A stretch of 64,000 nucleotides of DNA from Apostichopus japonicus (lineage: Eukaryota > Echinodermata > Holothuroidea > Aspidochirotida > Stichopodidae). The DNA is taken from NCBI RefSeq assembly GCF_037975245.1, contig NC_092581.1:7527501-7591500 (forward strand), given 5' to 3'. Positions within the stretch are counted from its first letter, which is position 1. Each line of letters begins with the position of its first letter. The notes below the pieces were generated by a model. It had not been told where the DNA came from. It did not search any database and saw only the letters and a program-made list of their open reading frames with translations. The position numbers were made by a program, and so were the translations under genes. This document shows, piece after piece, positions 38,401-51,004 of this stretch.

Positions 38401-41400
38401 TCTATTGATCGGTCCTGCACGATCGATTGATCGGTACCGTACATTCTATTGATCGGTAACGCACATTCGATTGATCGGTAACGCACATTCGATTTATCGG
38501 TACCGCACTTTCGATTGATCTGTACCGCACATTCGAATTATCCGTACCGTTCAATCGATTGATCGGTACGGTACATTAGATTGATCGGTACCGCACGATC
38601 GTTTGATCGGTACCGCACATTTGTTCAATCGGTACCGAACAGTCGATTGATCGATAACGAACATTCGATTGATCGGTACCGAACAGTCTATTGATCGGTA
38701 CCGAATATTCGATTGATCGGTATCGCTCATTCGATTGATCGAGAACGTACAATCGATTGATCGGCACGGTATATTCGATTAATCGGTACCGCACATTCGA
38801 TTGATCTGTATCGCACATTCGATTGATCGGTACCGCACATTCGATTGATCGGTACCGCACATTCGATTGATCGGTTTTGCACATTCGATTCATCGATACT
38901 GCACATTCGATTGATCGGTACCGCATATTCGATTGATCAATAAAGAACATTCGATTGATCAGTACCGCACATTCGATTGATCGGTACCGCACATTCGATT
39001 GATCGGTTCCGCACATTCGATTGATCGATACTGCACATTCGATTGATCGGTACCGTACATTCTATTGATCGGTACGGCACATTCTATTGATCGGTATCGT
39101 TCATTCGATTGATCGAGAACGTACAGTCGATTGATCGGCACGGTATATTCGATTAATCGGTACCGTGCGATCGATTTATCGGTTCCGCACGATCGTTTGA
39201 TCGGTACGGTACATTCGATTGATAGGTACCGCACGATCGAATAGGTACCGTACGACCGATTGATCGGTACCGTACATTCTATTGATCGGTCCCGCACGAT
39301 CGATTGATCGGTACCGTACATTCTATTGATCGGTAACGCACATTCGATTTATCGGTACCGCGCATTCGATTTATCGGTACCGAAGATTTTATTTATTGGT
39401 ATCGCACATTCGATCGATCGGTACCGCACATTCGATTGATCGATACAGCACATTCGATTGATCGGTACCTCACAGTCGATCGATCGGTACGGCACATTTG
39501 ATTGATTAGTATTGCACATTCGATTGATCGGTACCGCACATTTCATTTTCCGGTACCGCACTTTCGATTGATCGTTACGGTACATTCGATTGATCGGTAT
39601 CGCACATGATAATAATCGGTACCGCACATTCGATTGATCGGTAACTCACAATAGATATATCGATACCACACATTCGATTGATCGGTACCGTACATTCTAT
39701 TGATCGGTAACGCACATTCGATTGATCGGTAACGCACATTCGAATTATCCGTACCGTTCAATCGATTGATCGGTACGGTACCTTAGATTTATCGGTACTG
39801 CACGATCGTTTGATCGGTACCGCACTTTTTTTCAATCGGTACCGAACAGTCGATTGATCGATAACGAACATTCGATTGATCGGTACCGAACATTCGATTG
39901 ATCGGTAACGCACATTCGATTGATCGGTACCGCACATTCGATTGATCGATACTGCACATTCGATTGATCTGTACGGTACATCAAATTGATCGGTACGGTA
40001 CGATCTTTTGATCGGTACCGTACAATTGATTGATCGGTACCGCACATTCGATTGATCGGTAACGCACATTCGATTGATCGGTATGGCACATTCGATTGAT
40101 CGGTACCGTACATTCGATTGATCGGTACCGAACGATCGATTTTTCTGTACCGCACGATCGATTGGTAGGTTCCGTACGATCGATTGATCGGTATGGTACA
40201 GTCGATTGATCGGTACCGCACATGCGATTGATCGGTACCGCATATTCTATTAATCGGTACCTCACGATCGATTAGACGGTTCCGTACATTCGATTGATCG
40301 GTATCGCACATTTCATTTATCGGTACCCTACAATCTATTGATCAGTGCGGTACATTCGATTTATCGGTATCGCACATTCGATTGATTGGTACCGCACGAT
40401 CGATTGTTAGGTACCGTACGATCGATTGATCGGTACCGTACATTCGATTGATCAGTAACGCATATTCGATTGATCGGTACCGCACATTCGATTGATCGGT
40501 ACCGCACATTTGATTGATCGGTACCGCACATTTGGTCGATCGGTACCGTACGATCGATTAATCCGTACGGTTTATTCGATCGATCGGTATCGCACATTTG
40601 ATTGTGTTACCTTATTATCTATTTATCGGTACCGCACAATCGTTTTATCGGTATCGCACATTCTATTGATCGGTATCGCGCATTCGATTTCTTGGTACGG
40701 TTCATTCGGTTAATCGGTACCGCACGATCTATTGATCGGTACCGCACGATCGATTGATCGGTACCTTACATACGAATGACCGGTAACGTACTTTCGATTG
40801 ATCGGTACCGCACATTTGATTGATCGGTAACGTACATTCGATTTATCGGTACAGCATTTCCGATCGATCGGTACCATACAGTCGGTACCGAACAGTCGAT
40901 TGATCGATAACGAACATTCGATTGATCGGTACCGAACATTCGATTGATCGATAACTAACAATCGATTGATCGGCACGGTATATTCGAATGATCGGTACTG
41001 CATATTCGATTGATCGGTAACGCACACTCTATTGATCGGCACCGCATATTCGATTGATCGGTACCGAACATTTTATTAATCGGTACCGCGCATTCGCTTG
41101 ATCGGTACCGTACAATCGAAAAATCGGCACGGTACATTCGATTGATCTGTATCGCACATGCGACTGATCAGTACCGCAACATTCGATTGATCGGTACCGT
41201 ACATTCGTTTTATCGGTACCGCAAGATCGATTAATCGGTACTGCACGATCGATTGATCAGTACCGCACATTCGATCGGTATCGCACATTCGATTTATCAG
41301 TACCGTACAATCGAAAAATAGGCACGGTACATTCGAATGATCTGTATCGCACATGCGACTGATCAGTACCGCAACATTCGATTGATCGGTACCGTACATT

Positions 41401-44400
41401 CGTTTTATCGGTACCGTACAATCGATTGATCGGTACGGTACATTCGATTGATGGATAGGTACCGTACGATCTTTTGATATTTACCGTGCATTCGATTTAT
41501 CGGTTCCGCACGATCGTTTGATCGGTACGGTACATTCGATTGATAGGTACCGCACGATTGATTGATAGGTACCGTACAATCGATTAATCGGTACCGTACA
41601 TTCTATAGATCGGTAACGCACATTCGATTGATCGATAACGCACATTCGATTGATCGGTTCCGCACATTCGATTGATCGGTATCGCACTTTCGATTGATCG
41701 GTACCGCGCATTCGAATTATCCGTACCGTTCAATCGATTGATCGGTACGGTACATTAGATTGATCGGTACCGCACGATTGTTTGATCGGTACCGCACATT
41801 TGTTCAATCGGTACCGAACAGTCGATTGATCGATAACGAACATTCGATTGATCGGTACCGAACATTCGATTGATCGGTACCGAATATTCGAATGATCGGT
41901 ATCGCACACTCGATTGATCGATAACTAACAATCGATTGATCGGCACGGTATATTCGATTGATCGGTACCGTGCATTCGATTTATCGGTTCCGCACGATCG
42001 TTTGATCGGTACGGTACATTCGATTGATAGGTACCGCACGATCGATTAATCGGTACGGTACATTCTATTGATCGGTAACGCACATTCGATTGATCGGTAA
42101 CGCACAATCGATTGATCGGTTCCGCATATTCGAATTATCCGTACCGTTCAATCGATTGATATGTACGGTACATTAGATTGATCGGTACCGCACGATCGTT
42201 TGTTCGGTACCGCACATTTTTTCAATCGGCACCGAACAGTCGATTGATCGATAATGAACATTCGATTGATCGGTACCGCACATTCGAATTATCCGTACCG
42301 TTCAATCGATTGATCGGTACGGTACATTAGATTGATCGGTACCGCACGATCGTTTGTTCGGTATCGCACATTTTTTCAATCGGTACCGAACAGTCGATTG
42401 ATCGATAATGAACATTCGATTGATCGGTACCGCACATTCGAATTATCCGTACCGTTCAATCGATTGATCGGTACGGTACATTAGATTGATCGGTACCGCA
42501 CGATTGTTTGATCGGTACCGCACATTTGTTCAATCGGTACCGAACAGTAGATTGATCGATAGCGAACATTCGATTGATCGGTACCGAACATTCGATTGAT
42601 CGATAACTAACAATCGATTGATCGGCACGGTATATTCGATTGATCGGTACCGTGCATTCGATTTATCGGTTCCGCACGATCGTTTGATCGGTACGGTACA
42701 TTCGATTGATAGGTACCGCACGATCGATTAATCGGTACAGTACATTCTATTGATCGGTCCCGCACGATCGATTGGTCGGTACCGTACATTCTATTGATCA
42801 GTAACGCACATTCGATTGATCGGTAACGCACAATCGATTGATCGGTTCCGCATATTCGAATTATCCGTACCGTTCAATCGATTGATCTGTTCAGTACATT
42901 AGATTGATCGGTACCGCACGATCGTTTGTTCGGTACCGCACATTTTTTCAATCGGTACCGAACAGTCGATTGATCGATAACGAACATTCGATTGATCGGT
43001 ACCGAACATTCGATTGGTCGGTACCGAATATTCGATTGATCGGTATCGCTCATTCGATTGATCGAAAACGTACAATCGATTGATCTGTATCGCACATTCG
43101 ATTGATCGGTACCGCACGATCGATTGATCGGTATGGCACATTCGATTGATCGATACTCCACTTTCGATTGATCTGTACGGTACATCAAATTGATCGGTAC
43201 GGTACGATCCTTTGATCGGTAACGTACAATTGATTGATAGGTACCGAACATTCGATTGATCGGTAACGCACATTTGTTCAATCGGTGCCGAACAGTCGAT
43301 TGATCGATAACGAACATTCGATTGATCGCTACCGAACATTCGATTGATCGGTACAGCACATTCGATTTATCGGTACAGCACATTCGATTTATCGGTACAC
43401 CACATTCGATTGATCAATACCGAACAGTCGATTGATTGGTATCGCACATTCGATTGATCGGTACCGAACATTTGATTGATCGGTATCGCTTATTCGATTG
43501 ATCGAGAACGTACAATCGATTGATCGGCACGGTATATTCGATTTATCGGAACCGCGCATTCGATTGATCGGTACCGTACATTCTATTGATCGGTAACGCA
43601 CATTCTATTGATCGGTATCGTTCATTTGATTGATCGAGAACGAACAGTCGATTGATCGGCACGGTATATTCGATTAATCGGTACCGTGCGATCGATTTAT
43701 CGGTTCCGCACGATCGTTTGATCGGTACGGTACATTCGATTGATCGGTATCGCACATTATAATAATCGGTACCGCACATTCTATTGATCGGTAACTCACA
43801 ATAGATTTATCGATACCACACATTCGATTGATCGGTACCGTACATTCTATTGATCGGTAACGCACATTCGATTGATCGGTAACGCACATTCGAATTATCC
43901 GTACCGTTCAATCGATTGATCGGTACGGTACATTAGATTGATCGGTACTGCACGATCGTTTGCTCGGTACCGCACATTTGTTCAATCGGTACCGAACAGT
44001 CGATTGATCGATAACGAACATTCGATTGATCGGTACCGATCATTCGATTGGTCGGTACCGAATATTCGATTGATCGGTATCGCTCATTCGATTGATCGAG
44101 AACGTACAATCGATTGATCTGTATCGCACATTCGATTGATCGGTACCGCACGATCGATTGATCGGTATGGCACATTCGATTGATCGATACTCCACTTTCG
44201 ATTGATCTGTACGGTACATCAAATTGATCGGTACGGTACGATCCTTTGATCGGTAACGTACAATTGATTGATAGGTACCGAACATTCGATTGATCGGTAA
44301 CGCACATTTGTTCAATCGGTGCCGAACAGTCGATTGATCGATAACGAACATTCGATTGATCGCTACCGAACATTCGATTGATCGGTACAGCACATTCGAT

Positions 44401-47400
44401 TTATCGGTACAGCACATTCGATTTATCGGTACACCACATTCGATTGATCAATACCGAACAGTCGATTGATTGGTATCGCACATTCGATTTATCGGTTCCG
44501 CACTTTCGATTGATCTGTACCGCACATTCGAATTATCCGTACCGTTCAATCGATTGATCGGTACGGTACATTAGATTGATCGGTACCGCACGATCGTTTG
44601 ATCGGTACCGCACATTTGTTCAATCTGTACCGAACAGTCGATTGATCTAAAACGAACATTCGATTGATCGGTGCCGAACAGTCGATTGATCGGTACCGAA
44701 TATTCGATTGATCGGTATCGCTCATTCGATTGATCGAGAACGTACAATCGATTGATCGGCACGGTATATTCGATTAATCGGTACCGCACATTCGATTGAT
44801 CTGTATCGCACATTCGATTGATTGGTACCGCACATTCGATTGATCGGTACCGCACATTCGATTGATCGGTTCCGCACATTCGATTCATCGATACTGCACA
44901 TTCGATTGATCGGTACCGCATATTCGATTGATCAATACAGAACATTCGATTGATCAGTACCGCACATTCGATTGATCGGTACCGCACATTCGATTGATCG
45001 GTTCCGCACATTCGATTGATCGATACTGCACATTCGATTGATCGGTACCGTACATTCTATTGATCGGTAACGCACATTCTATTGATCGGTATCGTTCATT
45101 TGATCGATCGAGAACGAACAGTCGATTGATCGGCACGGTATATTCGATTAATCGGTACCGTGCGATCGATTTATCGGTTCCGCACGATCGTTTGATCGGT
45201 ACGGTACATTCGATTGATCGGTATCGTACATTATAATAATCGGTACCGCACATTCTATTGATCGGTAACTCACAATAGATTTATCGATACCACACATTCG
45301 ATTGATCGGTACCGTACATTCTATTGATCGGTAACGCACATTCGATTGATCGGTAACGCACATTCGAATTATCCGTACCGTTCAATCGATTGATCGGTAC
45401 GGTACATTAGATTGATCGGTACTGCACGATCGTTTGCTCGGTACCGCACATTTGTTCAATCGGTACCGAACAGTCGATTGATCGATAACGAACATTCGAT
45501 TGATCGGTACCGAACATTCGATTGGTCGGTACCGAATATTCGATTGATCGGTATCGCTCATTCGATTGATCGAGAACGTACAATCGATTGATCTGTATCG
45601 CACATTCGATTGATCGGTACCGCACGATCGATTGATCGGTATGGCACATTCGATTGATCGATACTCCACTTTCGATTGATCTGTACGGTACATCAAATTG
45701 ATCGGTACGGTACGATCCTTTGATCGGTAACGTACAATTGATTGATAGGTACCGAACATTCGATTGATCGGTAACGCACATTTGTTCAATCGGTGCCGAA
45801 CAGTCGATTGATCGATAACGAACATTCGATTGATCGCTACCGAACATTCGATTGATCGGTACAGCACATTCGATTTATCGGTACAGCACATTCGATTTAT
45901 CGGTACACCACATTCGATTGATCAATACCGAACAGTCGATTGATTGGTATCGCACATTCGATTGATCGGTACCGAACATTTGATTGATCGGTATCGCTTA
46001 TTCGATTGATCGAGAACGTACAATCGATTGATCGGCACGGTATATTCGATTTATCGGAACCGCGCATTCGATTGATCGGTACCGTACATTCTATTGATCG
46101 GTAACGCACATTCTATTGATCGGTATCGTTCATTTGATTGATCGAGAACGAACAGTCGATTGATCGGCACGGTATATTCGATTAATCGGTACCGTGCGAT
46201 CGATTTATCGGTTCCGCACGATCGTTTGATCGGTACGGTACATTCGATTGATCGGTATCGCACATTATAATAATCGGTACCGCACATTCTATTGATCGGT
46301 AACTCACAATAGATTTATCGATACCACACATTCGATTGATCGGTACCGTACATTCCATTGATCGGTAACGCACATTCGATTGATCGGTAACGCACATTCG
46401 AATTATCCGTACCGTTCAATCGATTGATCGGTACGGTACATTAGATTGATCGGTACTGCACGATCGTTTGCTCGGTACCGCACATTTGTTCAATCGGTAC
46501 CGAACAGTCGATTGATCGATAACGAACATTCGATTGATCGGTACCGAACATTCGATTGGTCGGTACCGAATATTCGATTGATCGGTATCGCTCATTCGAT
46601 TGATCGAGAACGTACAATCGATTGATCTGTATCGCACATTCGATTGATCGGTACCGCACGATCGATTGATCGGTATGGCACATTCGATTGATCGATACTC
46701 CACTTTCGATTGATCTGTACGGTACATCAAATTGATCGGTACGGTACGATCCTTTGATCGGTAACGTACAATTGATTGATAGGTACCGAACATTCGATTG
46801 ATCGGTAACGCACATTTGTTCAATCGGTGCCGAACAGTCGATTGATCGATAACGAACATTCGATTGATCGCTACCGAACATTCGATTGATCGGTACAGCA
46901 CATTCGATTTATCGGTACAGCACATTCGATTTATCGGTACACCACATTCGATTGATCAATACCGAACAGTCGATTGATTGGTATCGCACATTCGATTGAT
47001 CGGTACCGAACATTTGATTGATCGGTATCGCTTATTCGATTGATCGAGAACGTACAATCGATTGATCGGCACGGTATATTCGATTTATCGGAACCGCGCA
47101 TTCGATTGATCGGTACGGTACATTCGATTGATCTGTATCGCACATTCGATTGATCGGTACCGCACATTCGATTGATCGGTATGGCACATTCGATTGATCG
47201 GTACCGAACATTCGATTGATCGTTACCGCACATTTAATTGATCGGTACTGCACATTCGATTGATCGGTTCCGCACATTCGATTGATCGATACTGCACATT
47301 CGATTGATCGGTACCGCATATTCGATTGATCAATACAGAACATTCGATTGATCGGTTCCGCACATTCGATTGATCGATACTGCACATTCGATTGATCGGT

Positions 47401-49558
47401 ACCGCATATTCGATTGATCAACAGAGAACATTCGATTGATCAGTACCGCACATTCGATTGATCGGTACCGCATGATCGATTGATCGGTACCGTACAATCA
47501 ATTGATCGTAACGGTACATTCGATTGATCGGTAATGCACATTCGATTGATCGGTACCGCACGATCGTTCGATCGGTATCGCACATTTGTTCAATCGGTAC
47601 CGAACAGTCGATTAATCGATAACGAACATTCGATTGATCGGTACCGAATATTCGATTGATCGGTATCGTTCATTCGATTGATCGAGAACGTACAATCGAT
47701 TGATCGGAACGGTATATTCTATTAATCGGTACCGTGCATTCGATTTATCGGTTCCGCACGATCGTTTGATCGGTACGTTACATTCGATTGATAGGTACCG
47801 CACGATCGATTGATAGGCACCGCACGATCGATTGATCGGTACCGTACATTCTATTGATCGGTAACGCACATTCGATTGATCGATAACGCACATTCGATTG
47901 ATCGGTTCCGCACATTCGATTGATCGGTATCGCACTTTCTATTGATCGGTACCGCACATTCGAATTATCCGTACCGTTCAATCGATTGATCGGTGCGGTA
48001 CATTAGATTGATCGGTACCGCACGATCGTTTGATCGGTACCGCACATTTGTTCAATCGGTACCGAACAGTCGATTGATCGATAACGAACATTCGATTGAT
48101 CGGTACCGAACATTCGATTGATCGGTACCGAATATTCGATTGATCGGTATCGTTCATTCGATTGATCGAGAACGTACAGTCGATTGATCGGCACGGTATA
48201 TTCGATTAATCGGTACCGTGCGATCGATTTATCGGCTCCGCACGATCGTTTGATCGGTACGGTACATTCGATTGATAGGTACCGCACGATCGAATAGGTA
48301 TCGTACGACCGATTGATCGGTACCGTACATTCTATTGATCGGTAACGCACATTCGATTTATCGGTACCGCGCATTCGATTTATCGGTACCGAAGATTTTA
48401 TTTATTGGTATCGCACATTCGATCGATCGGTACCGCACATTCGATTGATCGATACAGCACATTCGATTGATCGGTACCTCACAGTCGATCGATCGGTACG
48501 GCACATTTGATTGATTAGTATCGCACATTCGATTGATCGGTATCGCACATTTTATTGTCCGGTACCGCACTTTCGATTGATCGGTACGGTACATTCGATT
48601 GATCGGTATCGCACATTATAATAATCGGTACCGCACATTCGATTGATCGGTAACTCACAATAGATTTATCGATACCACACATTCGATTGATCGGTACCGT
48701 ACATTCTATTGATCGGTAACGCACATTCGATTGATCGGTAACGCACATTCGAATTATCCGTACCGTTCAATCGATTGATCGGTACGGTACATTAGATTGA
48801 TCGGTACTGCATATTCGATTGATCAATACAGAACATTCGATTGATCAGTACCGCACATTCGATTGATCGGTACCGCACATTCGATTGATCGGTTCCGCAC
48901 ATTCGATTGATCGATACAGAACATTCGATTGATCGGTACCGCACATTCGATTGATCGGTACCGCACATTCGATTGATCGGTACCGCACATTCGATTGATC
49001 GGTACCGCATATTCGATTGATCAATACTGAACATTCGATTGATCAGTACCGCACATTCGATTGATCGGTACCGCACATTCGATTGATCGGTACCGAACAT
49101 TCGATTGATCGGTACCGAACATTCGATTGGTCGTTACTGCATATTCGATTGATCGGTATCGAACTTTCAATTGATCACATTCGATTGATCGCTACTTCAC
49201 AGTCGATTGATCGTTAACGCACATTCGATTGATCGGTATCGCACATTCGATTGATCGGTACCGAACATATGATTGATCGGTACCTCACATTCGATTGATC
49301 GCTACTTCACAGTCGATTGATCGTTAACGCACATCGATTGATCGGTATCGCACATTCGATTGATCGGTACCGCACATTCGATTTTTCGGTACCACACATT
49401 CGATTGATCGGTTTTGCACATTCGTTTGATCGGTATCGCATATTCGATTGATTGGTATCGAACATTCGATTGATCGATTCCGCACATTCGATTGATCGGT
49501 ACCGAACATATGATTGATCGGTACCGAACATTCGATTGATCGGTACCGCACATTCGAT
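35455..49558. repeat. 22-bp satellite, third segment
   Basis: The array resumes in phase after the CACTG transposon and runs 14 kb. The part from 35460 to about 36780 is a copy of 24.4-26.1 kb (offset 11052 where best aligned). The junction marker with TTGATTGTGTTA recurs near 36730 and 40605. Between 42.8 and 47.2 kb a 1034-bp higher-order repeat is visible. The last kilobase (48.8-49.5 kb) is closer to consensus again. The array ends at ACATTCGATAG, where a different minisatellite begins. Confidence 0.95.
42870..47230. repeat. 1034-bp higher-order repeat (47 monomers)
   Basis: Long nearly identical blocks are spaced 1034 bp apart (42.87 versus 43.91 kb; 45.38 versus 46.42 kb), and the pair itself recurs at 2508 bp. 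Markers include GATACTCCACTTTCG, GTACGATCCTTTGATCGG and ATTATAATAATCGG. Identity is high enough to imply recent exchange although individual monomers are divergent. Confidence 0.85.
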
Positions 49559-49790
49559 AGGACAACTCCCCTGGACGATTTCCCCCGGACGATTACCCCC
49601 CGGACGATTCCCCATCGGAGAATTCCCACCCGGACAATTCCCAACCCTGACAATTGCTCCACGGACAATTCCCACCCGGCCAATTGTCAACCCTGACAAT
49701 TGCCCCCCCCCCCGGTTAATTCCCAACTGAGGACAATTCCCACAAATGGCAATTTCCCCCGGACAATTGCCCCCGGACCGGAATTTACGA
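49559..49790. repeat. GGACAATTCCCACCC-type minisatellite
   Basis: About 15 degenerate units of 14-17 bp, each close to GGACAATTCCCACCC or GGACGATTCCCCC. The block directly abuts the last satellite monomer with no unique spacer. It includes a C10 run near 49704-49713. No coding meaning is likely. Confidence 0.85.
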
Positions 49791-49968
49791 CGATTGATTG
49801 ATAGCCGACGTAGGCGGGGTTAAGGCTATTATTCCAGTAAAAATGGGGGTGCGCAACAGAAGATTTCAGTTTGGGTTTCGATGACAATCATAACCTATGC
49901 ATTCATGCAGGCGGAGAGTGTGTGTATGTGTGTGTATGTCGGGGGGGGGGGGGAGGGTGACGCCTCGC
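49791..49968. other. short unique stretch with GT/G-rich tract
   Basis: It holds a GTGTGTATGTGTGTGTATG tract and a G12-type run (about 49914-49954). The 14-mer ATAACCTATGCATT at 49890-49903 is identical to part of the DIRS terminal repeat. Nothing coding is seen. Confidence 0.5.
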
Positions 49969-49969
49969 T

Positions 49970-50395
49970 AGTAAACACGATATCTCAAGAAGGGAAGCTT
50001 GGACCAATCTAATATTGGTGTATATGAGTAACACATTGGGTAGAAGAACCCAATTGTTTTGTGGGTAGGTCAAAGATCATTTTGAGTCACCAGGGGCCAA
50101 ATAGTAAAAACCTTGTAAACACGATATCTCAAGGATATAAGCTTGGACCAATCTCATATAACGTGAGTAGGAGGACCACATGTTGGAGCAAAAGCCTCTA
50201 GTTTATTGTGGAGGTCAAAGGTCATTTGGGGTCACTACAGGTCAAATTGTGAAAACCTTGTAAACACGATAACTCAAGCAGGGAATGTTGGTCGTATGTC
50301 ATATTTAGTATGTAGTTGTTACACCTTCAGTACAAGATTTTATTGAGGTCAAAGGTCATTTTGAGTCGCCAGACGCCAAATTGTGGACGTTTTCC
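49970..50395. repeat. ~140-bp tandem repeat, three diverged copies
   Basis: Three copies begin with AAACACGATATCTCAAG or close variants (about 49974, 50118 and 50266) and end with GAGGTCAAAGGTCATTTTGAG then a GCCAAATTGTG-type segment. The period is about 142-148 bp. Conserved parts alternate with variable middles. I recall similar interspersed tandem repeats from echinoderm genomes, but cannot check this here. Confidence 0.75.
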
Positions 50396-50640
50396 GTCGT
50401 ATTTATATCAGGTTGGATGTAGTTTCGCTGTGACCAGGCAGCGTTTAGGAAACTTAGCAGTTCGTCTAGTTAGATTTTTTTCTATGACCAATGCGAAATA
50501 ATTGTGTAAAACGTTCTTAGTTTGGCAGTGAGTTCACGAGCTTTTGTCAGGATTGGCTGTTGATCTCAATATGTGTAGTCTCTTCCACCATTTTCAGCAT
50601 AGCTAGGCCTTAAAAGTACCGTTCGGCTTTCGTCACGTTT
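50396..50640. other. nothing recognised
   Basis: Unique-looking sequence up to the hAT-like terminus at 50650. No domain or repeat to report. Confidence 0.4.
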
Positions 50641-50834
50641 ATGATTATGCGGTGGCGTAGCCACGGTGGGCATGGGGGCGACAACCCCCATGAAAGCTTG
50701 TCGCCCCCAGGCGACCTCCCACTGGGATTTTGGGTGTCGAAAAAAAATTACATGTGCGTAAAATATATCACTGGTCTGAATGGTCTCGAATCTCCATAAG
50801 ATGACCACTCATGAACGACCCTTCGACCGCGGAC

Positions 50835-50995
50835 CAGTGTGGCAGTACAGAGTGTCCCCCTGAACAAAGTGTCCGCGGAGACACTCTGTACCCGCACATT
50901 TAGTACGGTCGGACATTTTGAAAATTGTGTCCACCTCACAGCAAATATAGTCCCGCCGACGAAATGTCCTGGTTCGAATGTCCGCAAATACATCA
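50835..50995. repeat. GTCC/GGACA-rich degenerate repeat block, left
   Basis: Short GTCC- and GGACA-containing motifs recur every 15-25 bp (AGTGTCCCCCTGAACAAAGT, CTCTGTACCC, GTCGGACATTTTG, AATTGTGTCC). Part of it (about 50853-50878) is the inverted counterpart, at 22 of 26 positions, of 55691-55716. Confidence 0.6.
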
Positions 50996-51004
50996 TAGCA
51001 TATT

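Noticed and set aside
35455-49558. The same type of repetitive frames in the third satellite segment, including plus-strand ones (IDRYRTFDLSV type)
   Set aside because: Plus-strand frames open only where variants remove the TGA of the consensus. They are satellite translations, not genes.
1-49558. CRISPR array, because of short regular repeats
   Set aside because: There are no unique spacers: monomers are directly head to tail. The setting is eukaryotic.
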